From Corynebacterium vitaeruminis (GTDB lineage: Bacteria; Actinomycetota; Actinomycetes; Mycobacteriales; Mycobacteriaceae), in NCBI RefSeq assembly GCF_001054325.1, contig NZ_JVVM01000033.1, forward strand, positions 62,001-126,000: DNA of 64,000 nt, read 5' to 3'. A program made the translations under genes and the position numbers. Under the pieces are notes generated by a model. The model did not search any database. It saw nothing but the letters and a program-made list of their open reading frames with translations, and was not told the DNA's origin. The first letter of the stretch is position 1; every line of letters begins with the position of its first letter. Shown piece after piece: positions 18,109 to 26,383 of the stretch.

Positions 18109-19056
18109 TTAGCCCTTGTTGGCCTGGAACCAGTCCAGCAGCTCGTCCCACTCCTTCTCGTGACCGGAGCGGAAGTACCCACCGTAGCCTACGCCCTTGC
18201 CACCAGCCGGCTGAGCCTGGCGCTTTTCAATCTTTTCAGCAGAGCTCATCACATTGGTGATTAGGTCTGCCGAGGACTCCTCAGTCCAATAGTCATCCGG
18301 AACGCGGATGGACAGGAACGGCTGCGTAGCCTTGGAGAAGCGGTTAGCGAAGTCGAACTCGGAGTCGTCGAAGAAGTAGCCTTCCTTACGAGCCCAGCGA
18401 GCCCACTGACGCATGACACCGTTCGGCGGCTCCACTGCCAGACGCCATGCCGATGCCGGGATGTGACCGGTGATGAAACCGCTGATTGGGCCGAGGATGT
18501 TGAAGGTGAAGAATGCGCGGACCTTGCCCGCCACGGACGGCACCTTGGAAATGCGCATACCGCGGCAGTTGACCAGCGCAGCTGCATCGTAGGTGCCCTC
18601 GGAGCCGGCGTAGGCGATGCCGTGACCACCAACCGCGTGGCCGACAGCGAAGTGCGGCATGTCCGGGTAGGTCTCCTTGGCCCACTCGATCACACCCGGA
18701 ATGTCCTTGGTGATCCAGTCCGACATACGGATGTCTTCATTGTTCAGGTCAGTCTTCAGAGCGGACTGGCCAATTCCGCGGTAGTCATAGGTGATGACGC
18801 CGTAGCCCTTTTCTGCCACGGTCTCAGCGAAACGGTGGTAGAAACCCTGCGGCACACCAGTACCGGAGTGAACGGTGATGATGCCGTTCGAAATGTTCTC
18901 CGGGTTCTCCTTCGGACGGAACATGGTTCCGCGCAGCAGGACGCGGTCATTAGCCGGAATAATGATGTCCTGGCGAGGGCACGGCTCCGGCAACTTTGGG
19001 CTCTTCGCGGAAAAACCGATATTTCCTGTGGGAGTAGTTGAGGCTTCGGAGGTCAT
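18109..19056 (-). CDS. alpha/beta hydrolase-fold protein with Ala in place of the nucleophile Ser
   Basis: 315 residues, similar in layout to COG4757-type alpha/beta hydrolases: HSGTGVPQGFYHRF (oxyanion region) and YDYRGIGQS. The nucleophile elbow reads VGHAVGGHG, so the expected Ser is Ala141 (codon GCG). It may be catalytically dead, or use another residue. GAAGGA precedes the start. It heads the operon with ogt and the nitroreductase. Substrate unknown. Confidence 0.8.
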   Translation of the reverse strand: MTSEASTTPTGNIGFSAKSPKLPEPCPRQDIIIPANDRVLLRGTMFRPKENPENISNGIITVHSGTGVPQGFYHRFAETVAEKGYGVITYDYRGIGQSALKTDLNNEDIRMSDWITKDIPGVIEWAKETYPDMPHFAVGHAVGGHGIAYAGSEGTYDAAALVNCRGMRISKVPSVAGKVRAFFTFNILGPISGFITGHIPASAWRLAVEPPNGVMRQWARWARKEGYFFDDSEFDFANRFSKATQPFLSIRVPDDYWTEESSADLITNVMSSAEKIEKRQAQPAGGKGVGYGGYFRSGHEKEWDELLDWFQANKG

Positions 19057-19222
19057 TTATGCAGTTCCTTCGAGTGGACTTAAACAGTGCATGATTTTGT
19101 ATACACAATCTTAAAGTGTAAGACGCATCACTTTCAGCACTTTCGTGGAATTTAGCTCACTTTGGGTACTGCTGAGTCATTTGCTCCCCTACCGAGCGTT
19201 CTATCGAGCAGCCTCGCGCGCG

Positions 19223-20116
19223 TTACAACTGCACATCCCCATAGGCGCGTTCATCCTCAATTGGCTCCAAATGCGAGGAGATATGCACACCTGGGAAGCG
19301 CTCCCGCAGCTCATCCTCCATCGCGGTGAGCACATCGTGACCGTGCTCCACGCTCCACGCGCCCGGCACCAGCACATGGAACTCAATGAACTGCTGATGC
19401 CCCGACACGCGAGTGCGGATCTCGTGGACGTCGATACCCCGGCTCCGGTCGCGGTGCGAAGCCAGAATCTCGTCCACTGCCTCGCGGTCCTCGCCCTCCA
19501 TGGCCTTATCCATCAGGCCGCCGCCGGAATCACGCAACAGCTTGTAGCCGGTGACCAGGATGTTTACCGCCACGGCCAGCGCGATCAGCGGGTCGAGCCA
19601 CCACAGGCCGGTAATCCACACCAGCGCCACGCCAGCAAGCACGCCGACGGAGGTCCACACATCGGTCATCAGATGCTTGCCGTCGGCGGTCAGCGCCAGG
19701 GAGTTGTGCTGGCGCCCCGCCCTCATCAGAATCAGTGCCACGACACCATTAATCACCGAAGCAATTACGGTCACGATGAGGCCCAGGCCAATTTGCTCAA
19801 TCGGCTGCGGGTTCACCAAACGCTCGATAGAGACATAAATAATGGCCGCCGCCGCCACGAAAATCATGGCACCTTCCAGCCCAGCCGAGAAGTACTCCGC
19901 CTTGGAATGGCCGAACTCATGGTCGCGGTCTGCAGGTCGCGCGATAACCTTGAGCACAATAATTGCGACAATTGCCGCAACCAGATTGACAATCGACTCC
20001 GTCGCGTCGGAAAGCAGGCCCACCGATCCAGTCAGAGCGTAGCCCCAAAACTTCAGCGCGATGGTGACGACCGCCGCCCCCACTGAAAGCCAACCAAAAC
20101 GAGATAAATCCTGCAT
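19223..20116 (-). CDS. cation diffusion facilitator (CDF) metal transporter
   Basis: 297 residues from ATG 20116 (MQDLSRF); the frame is open further upstream but that part would run into hrpB. Six transmembrane helices are seen. The metal-site motifs are LLSDATES, DHEFGHSKAEYF and ADGKHLMTDVW (HxxxD), and a cytoplasmic C-terminal domain carries His and Glu residues. It exports Zn2+, Fe2+ or a similar divalent ion against protons. It is divergent from hrpB with only 43 bases between the starts. Confidence 0.93.
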   Translation of the reverse strand: MQDLSRFGWLSVGAAVVTIALKFWGYALTGSVGLLSDATESIVNLVAAIVAIIVLKVIARPADRDHEFGHSKAEYFSAGLEGAMIFVAAAAIIYVSIERLVNPQPIEQIGLGLIVTVIASVINGVVALILMRAGRQHNSLALTADGKHLMTDVWTSVGVLAGVALVWITGLWWLDPLIALAVAVNILVTGYKLLRDSGGGLMDKAMEGEDREAVDEILASHRDRSRGIDVHEIRTRVSGHQQFIEFHVLVPGAWSVEHGHDVLTAMEDELRERFPGVHISSHLEPIEDERAYGDVQL

Positions 20117-20159
20117 ATGCAGGCACTTTACTCGCCCTCCCGGAGTCACTACCAGTTCT

Positions 20160-22577
20160 ATGAGCACCGATTTCCAGTTCAATTTGCAGAACATTTCTGC
20201 AGGCCTGCCGTTCGCGTCGCAGCTTTCTTCGCTTGCCGACGCCGTGCGCGACCACGACGTGGTAGTCCAGGCCCCACCGGGCACCGGCAAGACCACGCTG
20301 GTTCCACCCGCGGTGGCCAACACCCTGGGCGGCCGCATTGTGGTCACGGCTCCCCGGCGCGTGGCGGTGCGCTCGGCGGCGCGGCGGTTGGCGCAGCTGT
20401 CGGGCACGAAGCTCGGTGCGGAAGTTGGCTACTCGGTGCGTGGCGACGCCAAGGTTTCCCGCGCCACCCGCGTGGAATTTGTCACTCCCGGAGTGCTGCT
20501 GCGCCGCCTGCTGCGCGACGGCGATGTGGACGCCAGCGCGGTGCTCATTGATGAGGTACACGAGCGCGGCTTGGATACCGATTTAGTGCTGGCGATGGTG
20601 CGCGACTTGCGGGATATCCGCGATGACCTGCGTCTTGTCGCTATGTCGGCAACGGTGGACGCGCCGAAGTTCGCGACCCTGCTCGGCGGCTCCACCCCGG
20701 CTCCCATCGTGGCTGCGGAGGCGGCAATCCACCCGCTGGATATTCGCTACTCGCCCTTCCCACAGCGACTGGATGCACGCGGTGTGACCGACGATTTCCT
20801 GCAGCACGTGGCAGCGCAGGCCAGGACACTGGTGGAGGAAGTCACCGGTGATGTCCTGGTTTTCCTCCCCGGCATCCGCGAGGTGGAACGCTGCGCAGGC
20901 TATATCGCCGACGCCTCAGATGCGACAGTGCTAACGCTGCACGGCCAGCAGAGCTCCGAGGAGCAGGACCGCGTGTTCCGTCGACAAGCGGGCGGTAGGC
21001 GCGTGATTGTATCCACCGCAATCGCGGAATCATCCGTGACCGTGCCGAGCGTGCGCGCCGTCGTCGACGCCTGCCTCGCGCGCGGACCGCGACTCGACAT
21101 CGCACGCGGTTTCTCCGGCCTGGTCACCAGCTCGTGCGCTCAGTCCTCGGCGAACCAGCGCGCGGGCCGTGCGGGACGTGAGGGCCCGGGCATCGTGGTG
21201 CGTTGCATCTCCCAGTCGGAGTTCGCGTCCCTCCCCGCCTGGCCCGCGCCGGAAATCGAGGTCGCCGACCTTACCCAAGCGCTCCTCGATGCCGCCGCGT
21301 GGGGCACACCGGGGATGCAGGGACTCAAGCTTCTCGACGCCCCACCACCCCACCACGCGGAGGCTGCAAACCGCATTCTCGCTGGCCTGGGCGCTGTTGA
21401 TGAGACCGGTGACATCACGGAGCTAGGCCGCACCCTGGCTACCCTGCCGGTGCATCCGCGCATGGGACGCGCGCTACTGACCGCCACAGCCATGATGCCG
21501 GAGCACGTCGACACGATTGCGCGCGCAGTGGAAAAACTCACCGATGCCCGCGGTCTGGCCAAGCAGGTGCGCCGCATTGAGCTCGAAACTGAAGCACCCG
21601 CCAACCTGCTGCCCTCGGACATCCCCGCGCTGGTCACCGCTCTGGCCTGGCCGGATTTCATCGGGCGGCGCCGCAGTGCGAACTCCGACGAGTACCTCTT
21701 CACCGGCGGCACCGCAGCGGAGCTGGCACGCGGTTCCGACCTGCACGGCCACGAGTGGATTGCGGCCGCCGACATCTCGCGGCTCTCCCATGGCCGCGCG
21801 ATAATCCGCGCCGGTGAGGCAATCGATCTGGAGATCGCCATGCTCGCCGCGGGTCACCTCGCCCGCACGGAGACCACGGCGCGCGTCGAACAGGGCCGCG
21901 TTCGCGCCCGCGAGCGCGACCTGCTCGGCGCCATCGAACTTTCCTCCCGCCAGGTCTCTCCGACGCCCGAGCAGTGCATCGCCGCCAACTCCGCTTGGCT
22001 TGCCAACGCGCTTGCCGACGCCATCCCCAACCTCGACCGCGACACCGAACAGCTCCGCCGCCGCATGGCCTTTCTCCACACACATCGCGGTGACCCGTGG
22101 CCGGATGTCTCCCCCGCAGGGCTCGCGGCCCAGGCCGAGTTCCTTTTCGCTGGTGAGTTGGACCGTCCGACCCCACCCACATTGGATGCCGAGCACCTGC
22201 GCCGTCTGCTGCCCTGGCCGGAGGCCACGGACTTCGACAGGCTGGTGCCCGAGCGCCTGGAGGTCCCATCCGGTTCGAAGATTCGCCTGGAGTACCCGGA
22301 GGACCCCACGGACGAAGAGGCGCAGATTGTGCTGGCTGTGAAGTTGCAGGAGTGCTTTGGCCTGGCGGAGACCCCACAAATATTGGAAAAGCCGGTGACA
22401 ATGCACTTGCTGTCACCGGCTCAGCGACCACTCGCGGTCACTGGAGACTTGGAAAGTTTCTGGAATGGCGCCTACGCTCAGGTCCGCTCCGAGATGCGGG
22501 GCCGCTACCCCAAGCACCCATGGCCCGAGAACCCGTGGGAGGAGCAGGCTACTGCGAGAACGAAGCGCCGTCGTTAA
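20160..22577 (+). CDS. hrpB: ATP-dependent helicase HrpB
   Basis: 805 residues from ATG 20160 (MSTDFQF). DExH-box helicase: Walker A APPGTGKT (residues 38-45), DEVH (131-134), SATVDAP, the helicase C domain with NQRAGRAGREGPG, then the HrpB C-terminal domain ending near NPWEEQATARTKRRR. The frame is open 99 bases further upstream, but that would overlap the divergent CDF gene. RNA helicase family of unclear cellular role. It ends 4 bases inside the convergent GT87 gene. Confidence 0.95.
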   Translation: MSTDFQFNLQNISAGLPFASQLSSLADAVRDHDVVVQAPPGTGKTTLVPPAVANTLGGRIVVTAPRRVAVRSAARRLAQLSGTKLGAEVGYSVRGDAKVSRATRVEFVTPGVLLRRLLRDGDVDASAVLIDEVHERGLDTDLVLAMVRDLRDIRDDLRLVAMSATVDAPKFATLLGGSTPAPIVAAEAAIHPLDIRYSPFPQRLDARGVTDDFLQHVAAQARTLVEEVTGDVLVFLPGIREVERCAGYIADASDATVLTLHGQQSSEEQDRVFRRQAGGRRVIVSTAIAESSVTVPSVRAVVDACLARGPRLDIARGFSGLVTSSCAQSSANQRAGRAGREGPGIVVRCISQSEFASLPAWPAPEIEVADLTQALLDAAAWGTPGMQGLKLLDAPPPHHAEAANRILAGLGAVDETGDITELGRTLATLPVHPRMGRALLTATAMMPEHVDTIARAVEKLTDARGLAKQVRRIELETEAPANLLPSDIPALVTALAWPDFIGRRRSANSDEYLFTGGTAAELARGSDLHGHEWIAAADISRLSHGRAIIRAGEAIDLEIAMLAAGHLARTETTARVEQGRVRARERDLLGAIELSSRQVSPTPEQCIAANSAWLANALADAIPNLDRDTEQLRRRMAFLHTHRGDPWPDVSPAGLAAQAEFLFAGELDRPTPPTLDAEHLRRLLPWPEATDFDRLVPERLEVPSGSKIRLEYPEDPTDEEAQIVLAVKLQECFGLAETPQILEKPVTMHLLSPAQRPLAVTGDLESFWNGAYAQVRSEMRGRYPKHPWPENPWEEQATARTKRRR

Positions 22578-23773
22578 GCAACTGCCTGTACCCGCACGCG
22601 ACTGGGATTGCACCAGAGGTAGATTGCGTAGCCCAGGCAGGTGAAGAAGAGCACGCCACCCATGATTCCCTGCATGTTGCCGTAGAACCACTGCCCCACG
22701 CCCGCGGCGTGACCGAAGTCGTTGCCCACGAAGACCTTGTACGGCGCCCACCAGTTGGCAATCATGAACAGGGTGCCGACAACGATGTGCCCAATCTCGC
22801 GGACGAAGAGCACCAGCGGCACGAAGACCATGACAATCGACCAGTGGTGGCTGACCGCGTACGGTCCGGCGAAGCTGACTGCCAGCGCAACGAAACCGAG
22901 GGCTGCGACCTCATAGCCATTGCGGTGGTAGATCCACGCCACGAAAGCGGCGGCGATGGCACCAAAGAGGAAGAAACCGTAAATGCCGACATCGAGCGCA
23001 GTGCCCTCCACCCCGGCGCGGGCGAGCAGACCGCTGAATGCCTGGTTGGCCTCATAGGCTGGGGCGCCACCGCGGTTGCCGGCGAAGAACTCATCTGTCC
23101 AGAAGTAGATGGACTCTTCAAAGCGCACAGCGAAACCAATAGCGACGGTCGCCAGGAACCAGCAGAAGCTCTTGGCCACGTCCGCAAAGTCACGGCGCAT
23201 GAGGAACACCAGCGCATACGCCGCGGGGGTGATCTTGATACCCGCTGCGATACCCACGCCGAGTCCACGCAGCTTCTTGGGCAAAAAGCCCAGCACATCG
23301 GAGACCACCAGCAGCGCGAGGAAGACGTTAATCTGTCCGAAGAGCACGTTGGCGCGCAGCGGGTCGAGCAGCAACACAACACCGAGCAGGCAGGTGGCCA
23401 TCAGCTTCGGGCGTTCAGAACCGAGGCGAGTGAAAACCATCCACAGCATCGCCCACACCGCTGCCATCGTGGCAAGCGTCCAGATGATCTGCAGGGTCAC
23501 CGGTCCCGCCCAGGTCAGCGGGTAAAACAGCAGCGCCGCAAACGGTGGGTAGATGAAGCGGAAACCCGATCTGGTGGGAAACTCTGGTGAGTAGAGATCC
23601 TGGTCTCGTCGTAAAGCCCAGCCGGCGTCTTGGAAGACCTCGAGGTCCATCATGTAGGCAGTTGCCGCAAGATAGATGAAGTCGATGACAACGACCAGCG
23701 ACACCAGCCCAAATACAATTGCTAAAATCCGTCGCTGCATAACGGAAAGCGTCGAGAGTCTGTCCATGAGCAT
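22574..23773 (-). CDS. GT87-family membrane mannosyltransferase (DUF2029)
   Basis: 399 residues with about ten transmembrane helices. The first extracytoplasmic loop contains DLEVFQDAGWAL and LYSPEFPTRSGFRFIYPPFAAL, the typical Asp and the F(I/T)YPP motif of polyprenyl-phosphomannose-dependent GT-C enzymes. In Corynebacteriales these build PIM, lipomannan or arabinan-related glycans outside the membrane. Paralogue identity is open. Translation may start at ATG 23773 or 23767; neither has a strong RBS. Confidence 0.85.
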   Translation of the reverse strand: MLMDRLSTLSVMQRRILAIVFGLVSLVVVIDFIYLAATAYMMDLEVFQDAGWALRRDQDLYSPEFPTRSGFRFIYPPFAALLFYPLTWAGPVTLQIIWTLATMAAVWAMLWMVFTRLGSERPKLMATCLLGVVLLLDPLRANVLFGQINVFLALLVVSDVLGFLPKKLRGLGVGIAAGIKITPAAYALVFLMRRDFADVAKSFCWFLATVAIGFAVRFEESIYFWTDEFFAGNRGGAPAYEANQAFSGLLARAGVEGTALDVGIYGFFLFGAIAAAFVAWIYHRNGYEVAALGFVALAVSFAGPYAVSHHWSIVMVFVPLVLFVREIGHIVVGTLFMIANWWAPYKVFVGNDFGHAAGVGQWFYGNMQGIMGGVLFFTCLGYAIYLWCNPSRVRVQAVA

Positions 23774-23830
23774 GATTCGACACTACCGCACTGTTCTTCC
23801 TACTCAGGCCTTAGAGTGGGAGGTATGTTC

Positions 23831-24547
23831 GTGGAAAACTATCGCATGGTTCGCTCCGAGATTGACGACGCTTGCCGACGAGCCGGGCGCCAGCCCTCCG
23901 AGGTCCGCCTGTTGCCCGTCAGCAAGACTGTGCCTGTCGACGCCCTGGTGGAATCCTGGCCGGAGCTCGCGGCAGCCGGCTGCACTGGCCTGGCGGAAAA
24001 CCGCGTCCAGGAAGCGGTGGCCAAGGCGGAGGCATTCCGGGAAGCTTTCGGCGAGAAGGCACCACATATGGCCATCATTGGTCCACTGCAGACGAATAAG
24101 GCCGGCCACTTGGTCAGCTGTGCCGATGAGTTTCAGGCTCTGGATCGCCCGAAGGTGGCCGGGGCGCTGCAGCGCCGCTTGGCTGATGCCGAGCGCACGC
24201 TTGATGTGCTGATTCAGGTCAATGTCTCCCGCGAGCCGCAGAAGTCGGGGCTGGCGCCGAGCCACGCAGCGGAGTTTGTCCGCATGTTCGGGCCCGATGG
24301 CGATTACCCGAACCTGCGTCTGCGCGGGTTTATGACCATCGCGGCCCAGAATGATCCGAATGTGCGCGAGACCTTCGCGGAGCTGCGCCAGCTGCGCGAC
24401 AGTCTGCTCGGTGATTTGCCGGAGGGTGTCAGCCTCGATGAACTGTCGATGGGCATGTCCGGCGACTACCGCGACGCCATCGCTGAGGGGGCGACCACCG
24501 TGCGTGTGGGACGCGCGATCTTCGGTGAACGCGTGTATCGCAAATAG
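23831..24547 (+). CDS. YggS/PROSC family pyridoxal phosphate homeostasis protein
   Basis: About 238 residues. The PLP-binding lysine is in PVSKT (Lys32), followed by GENR-like AENRVQEA, HxIGPLQTNK, FMTIA and SMGMSGDYRDAIAEGATTVRVG, the hallmarks of the family. The GGGAGG at 23818-23823 favours GTG 23831, with ATG 23825 as alternative. It buffers PLP supply and affects amino-acid metabolism. In many actinobacteria the homologue lies in the division cluster with ftsZ; here it is alone, so this is probably a second copy. Confidence 0.93.
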   Translation: MENYRMVRSEIDDACRRAGRQPSEVRLLPVSKTVPVDALVESWPELAAAGCTGLAENRVQEAVAKAEAFREAFGEKAPHMAIIGPLQTNKAGHLVSCADEFQALDRPKVAGALQRRLADAERTLDVLIQVNVSREPQKSGLAPSHAAEFVRMFGPDGDYPNLRLRGFMTIAAQNDPNVRETFAELRQLRDSLLGDLPEGVSLDELSMGMSGDYRDAIAEGATTVRVGRAIFGERVYRK

Positions 24548-24577
24548 AGGCCGCGAAATAGAGGTAATCTCAGTGCC

Positions 24578-24964
24578 ATGAGTTCTCATGTCTCCCCGTG
24601 CTCCCGTCGTCGTTTCCTCCTGGGAACTGCCGCCACTGCAGCTGGCGCACTCGTAGCCGCCTGTGCACCGAAGTCTGAAGTTGAGAAGGTCGCCGCTGCC
24701 GACATTCCGGTTGGCGGCGGTGTGGTTATCGGCAATTACGTCGTCACGCAGCCGGAGGAGGGCAAGTTCGCCGCTTTCTCCAGTTCGTGCCCGCACCAGA
24801 ACGGTCGCATCACTGAGGTCAGCAATGGTGTGATGATTTGCCCGAACCACAACTCCCACTTTGATATTGCTACTGGTCAGGTTGTTTCTGGCCCGTCGCG
24901 TAAGCCCGCGGGCCAGGCGTCGCTATCGGCCAACGGCACTGAGCTGATTGTGGGTCAGAAGTAG
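24578..24964 (+). CDS. Tat-exported Rieske 2Fe-2S lipoprotein
   Basis: 128 residues. The N-terminus has a twin-arginine signal (SRRRFLLG, Arg10-12) and a lipobox-like VAAC (Cys29). The Rieske ligands are C71-P-H73 and C88-P-N-H91, with HF following. Small free-standing Rieske proteins of this type are common in actinobacteria; the redox partner is unknown. It lies 30 bases behind the yggS-like gene on the same strand and may be co-transcribed. Confidence 0.93.
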   Translation: MSSHVSPCSRRRFLLGTAATAAGALVAACAPKSEVEKVAAADIPVGGGVVIGNYVVTQPEEGKFAAFSSSCPHQNGRITEVSNGVMICPNHNSHFDIATGQVVSGPSRKPAGQASLSANGTELIVGQK

Positions 24965-24978
24965 GCTCCGGAAGCAGA

Positions 24979-26193
24979 TTAGTAATCGGTGGAGTCAAGG
25001 CCTAAAAGGTCTGCGCCTGCCGGTGCCAGCTGGAATCGCAGCGGGCGGCGACTCGTCGGCGTTGCCAGCCCTTTCGCCTCTAATTCGGCGAGATACTTTC
25101 GGGCTGTCCGCTTTTCCTTACCGATGGTGTCTGCGACGTGTTCGAGCTTGATTCCATAATCGGGTCCGAACAGCCGAACCTGTGCCAGGACAAACAACGT
25201 GCCAATTTCGTTGTCTGTCAGCGACAAAGACAGTTCCTGCTCTGGCGAATTGGTTAGCTCCGCTATCCGCCGTTCAAGCCTCTCGCACTGGTGGGACTTC
25301 ACCTGCAGCTCTTCCAGCAGATACTGCTGTGCATTCAGAATGACATCAGCCATCACCTCGACGAAGAATGTAACTTCGCCCCGGTTCATTGGGTCTTCCG
25401 TAGTGGTAAAAGCCTTGTAATACTTCGCTTTATCCTCAGCGAGTTGACGAGAAATAGTCAGCGCTGTGGCGGTTGAGAGTGTCTCCCGCAATGCCACTGA
25501 CAGTAGGAAACGTCCCATCCGGCCGTTGCCATCATAAAACGGGTGAACGAATTCGAACATGAAATGGCTTGCCAAGAGTCGGATAAGCCGATTGTCCTCT
25601 GAGGAATTCACAGTTTCCAGGAACTCATTGAGAAGTTGGTGAATAGCAGCTTCACTCTCAACACCGCGGTGGACCTGTCGTTGCCCATCGGTAATTGTGA
25701 CCGTTGATGCTCTAAAGAGTTCACCGTCTAACTCATCCTCGGCGGCAATTTCATCGCCGAGAAGTTGATTGTATTGCTGCCGGATTCCTGTGAGCGTTGT
25801 CGGAAACTCAATCCGCTCATCATTGGCCAGCCGAAAATAGAGCTGACTGAACTCATGGAACCGCTTGTGCTGGGTTCCGGAAGTGTTGTCCAACGCTTCG
25901 GCAACTTCTCGCCGTGTGGAGTGGATTCCCTCAATCTCATTGGTGGCTACCACCTCGGCCAGGAGAAGATTGAAGAGATAGTGCGTCCGCGCAGCACCCG
26001 GTAGGCGATTCCACAACTGTGAAATCTGCAGCTCTAACGACAGAATCTTTTCAACCTTGGCTGCGAGATCGCTTGTAATGCAGCAAAAGAGCGGCCACTG
26101 CCCCAGCGGAAAGTTCCACTGAATCGTCGACGGGGAGTCTTTGCGTAACTGGTATTCGCTCTCCACTGCCTGCTCCGCTTCATTCGCAGACAT
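24979..26193 (-). CDS. Fic family protein with N-terminal inhibitory motif (AMPylator-like)
   Basis: 404 residues from ATG 26193, preceded by AGAGGA. The Fic core HPFYDGNGRMGR starts at His217 and is complete, so AMP transfer from ATP to a target hydroxyl is predicted. TNEIEG at residues 84-89 fits the inhibitory helix motif (S/T)xxxE(G/N) of class II Fic proteins, with Glu88 as the blocking residue. A C-terminal winged-helix-like part (LEHVADTIGKEKRTARKYLAELEAKG split here as LEHVADTIG and ARKYLAELEAKG) probably binds DNA. It is more AT-rich than its neighbours and probably accessory. Confidence 0.9.
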   Translation of the reverse strand: MSANEAEQAVESEYQLRKDSPSTIQWNFPLGQWPLFCCITSDLAAKVEKILSLELQISQLWNRLPGAARTHYLFNLLLAEVVATNEIEGIHSTRREVAEALDNTSGTQHKRFHEFSQLYFRLANDERIEFPTTLTGIRQQYNQLLGDEIAAEDELDGELFRASTVTITDGQRQVHRGVESEAAIHQLLNEFLETVNSSEDNRLIRLLASHFMFEFVHPFYDGNGRMGRFLLSVALRETLSTATALTISRQLAEDKAKYYKAFTTTEDPMNRGEVTFFVEVMADVILNAQQYLLEELQVKSHQCERLERRIAELTNSPEQELSLSLTDNEIGTLFVLAQVRLFGPDYGIKLEHVADTIGKEKRTARKYLAELEAKGLATPTSRRPLRFQLAPAGADLLGLDSTDY

Positions 26194-26235
26194 GTGGAAG
26201 ATCCTCTTAAGCGGATAGTGCTTCACGACGAGTCT

Positions 26236-26245
26236 CCCCCCCCCC
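26236..26245 (-). repeat. homopolymer tract of 10 G on the coding strand upstream of fic
   Basis: Ten consecutive C on the plus strand (G on the minus strand) lie 43 bases before the fic start and just inside a longer in-frame extension that starts at 26256. Such tracts slip in length. Depending on the true transcription or translation start, a change would alter promoter or leader spacing or shift an upstream start out of frame. Confidence 0.6.
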
Positions 26246-26299
26246 TCTCTTTCCAATGCTTTTTACATGATGCTTTCTACATATAGTGCCCTAAAAACT

Positions 26300-26341
26300 A
26301 ACCCTTAATGCAAAAAACAGCGATTTTTTACATTAAGGGTT
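26300..26341. terminator. 18-bp inverted repeat, probable terminator of the MFS gene and/or fic operator
   Basis: AACCCTTAATGCAAAAAA (26300-26317) and TTTTTTACATTAAGGGTT (26324-26341) pair with one mismatch around a 6-base loop. It lies behind the minus-strand MFS gene and before fic. The stem is AT-rich apart from the outer GGG/CCC. Nearby, TTTTACAT recurs at 26262-26269 and 26325-26332, with TTCTACAT at 26276-26283, which may be regulator sites. Confidence 0.55.
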
Positions 26342-26383
26342 CTTTTCGTGGTGTCTAAATGCACTTCGCTGCCGGTTGTGCCC

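Noticed and set aside
20117-20407. N-terminal extension of the CDF transporter frame
   Set aside because: It would run through the start of hrpB in antisense; the membrane protein proper begins at MQDLSRF with a start at 20116.
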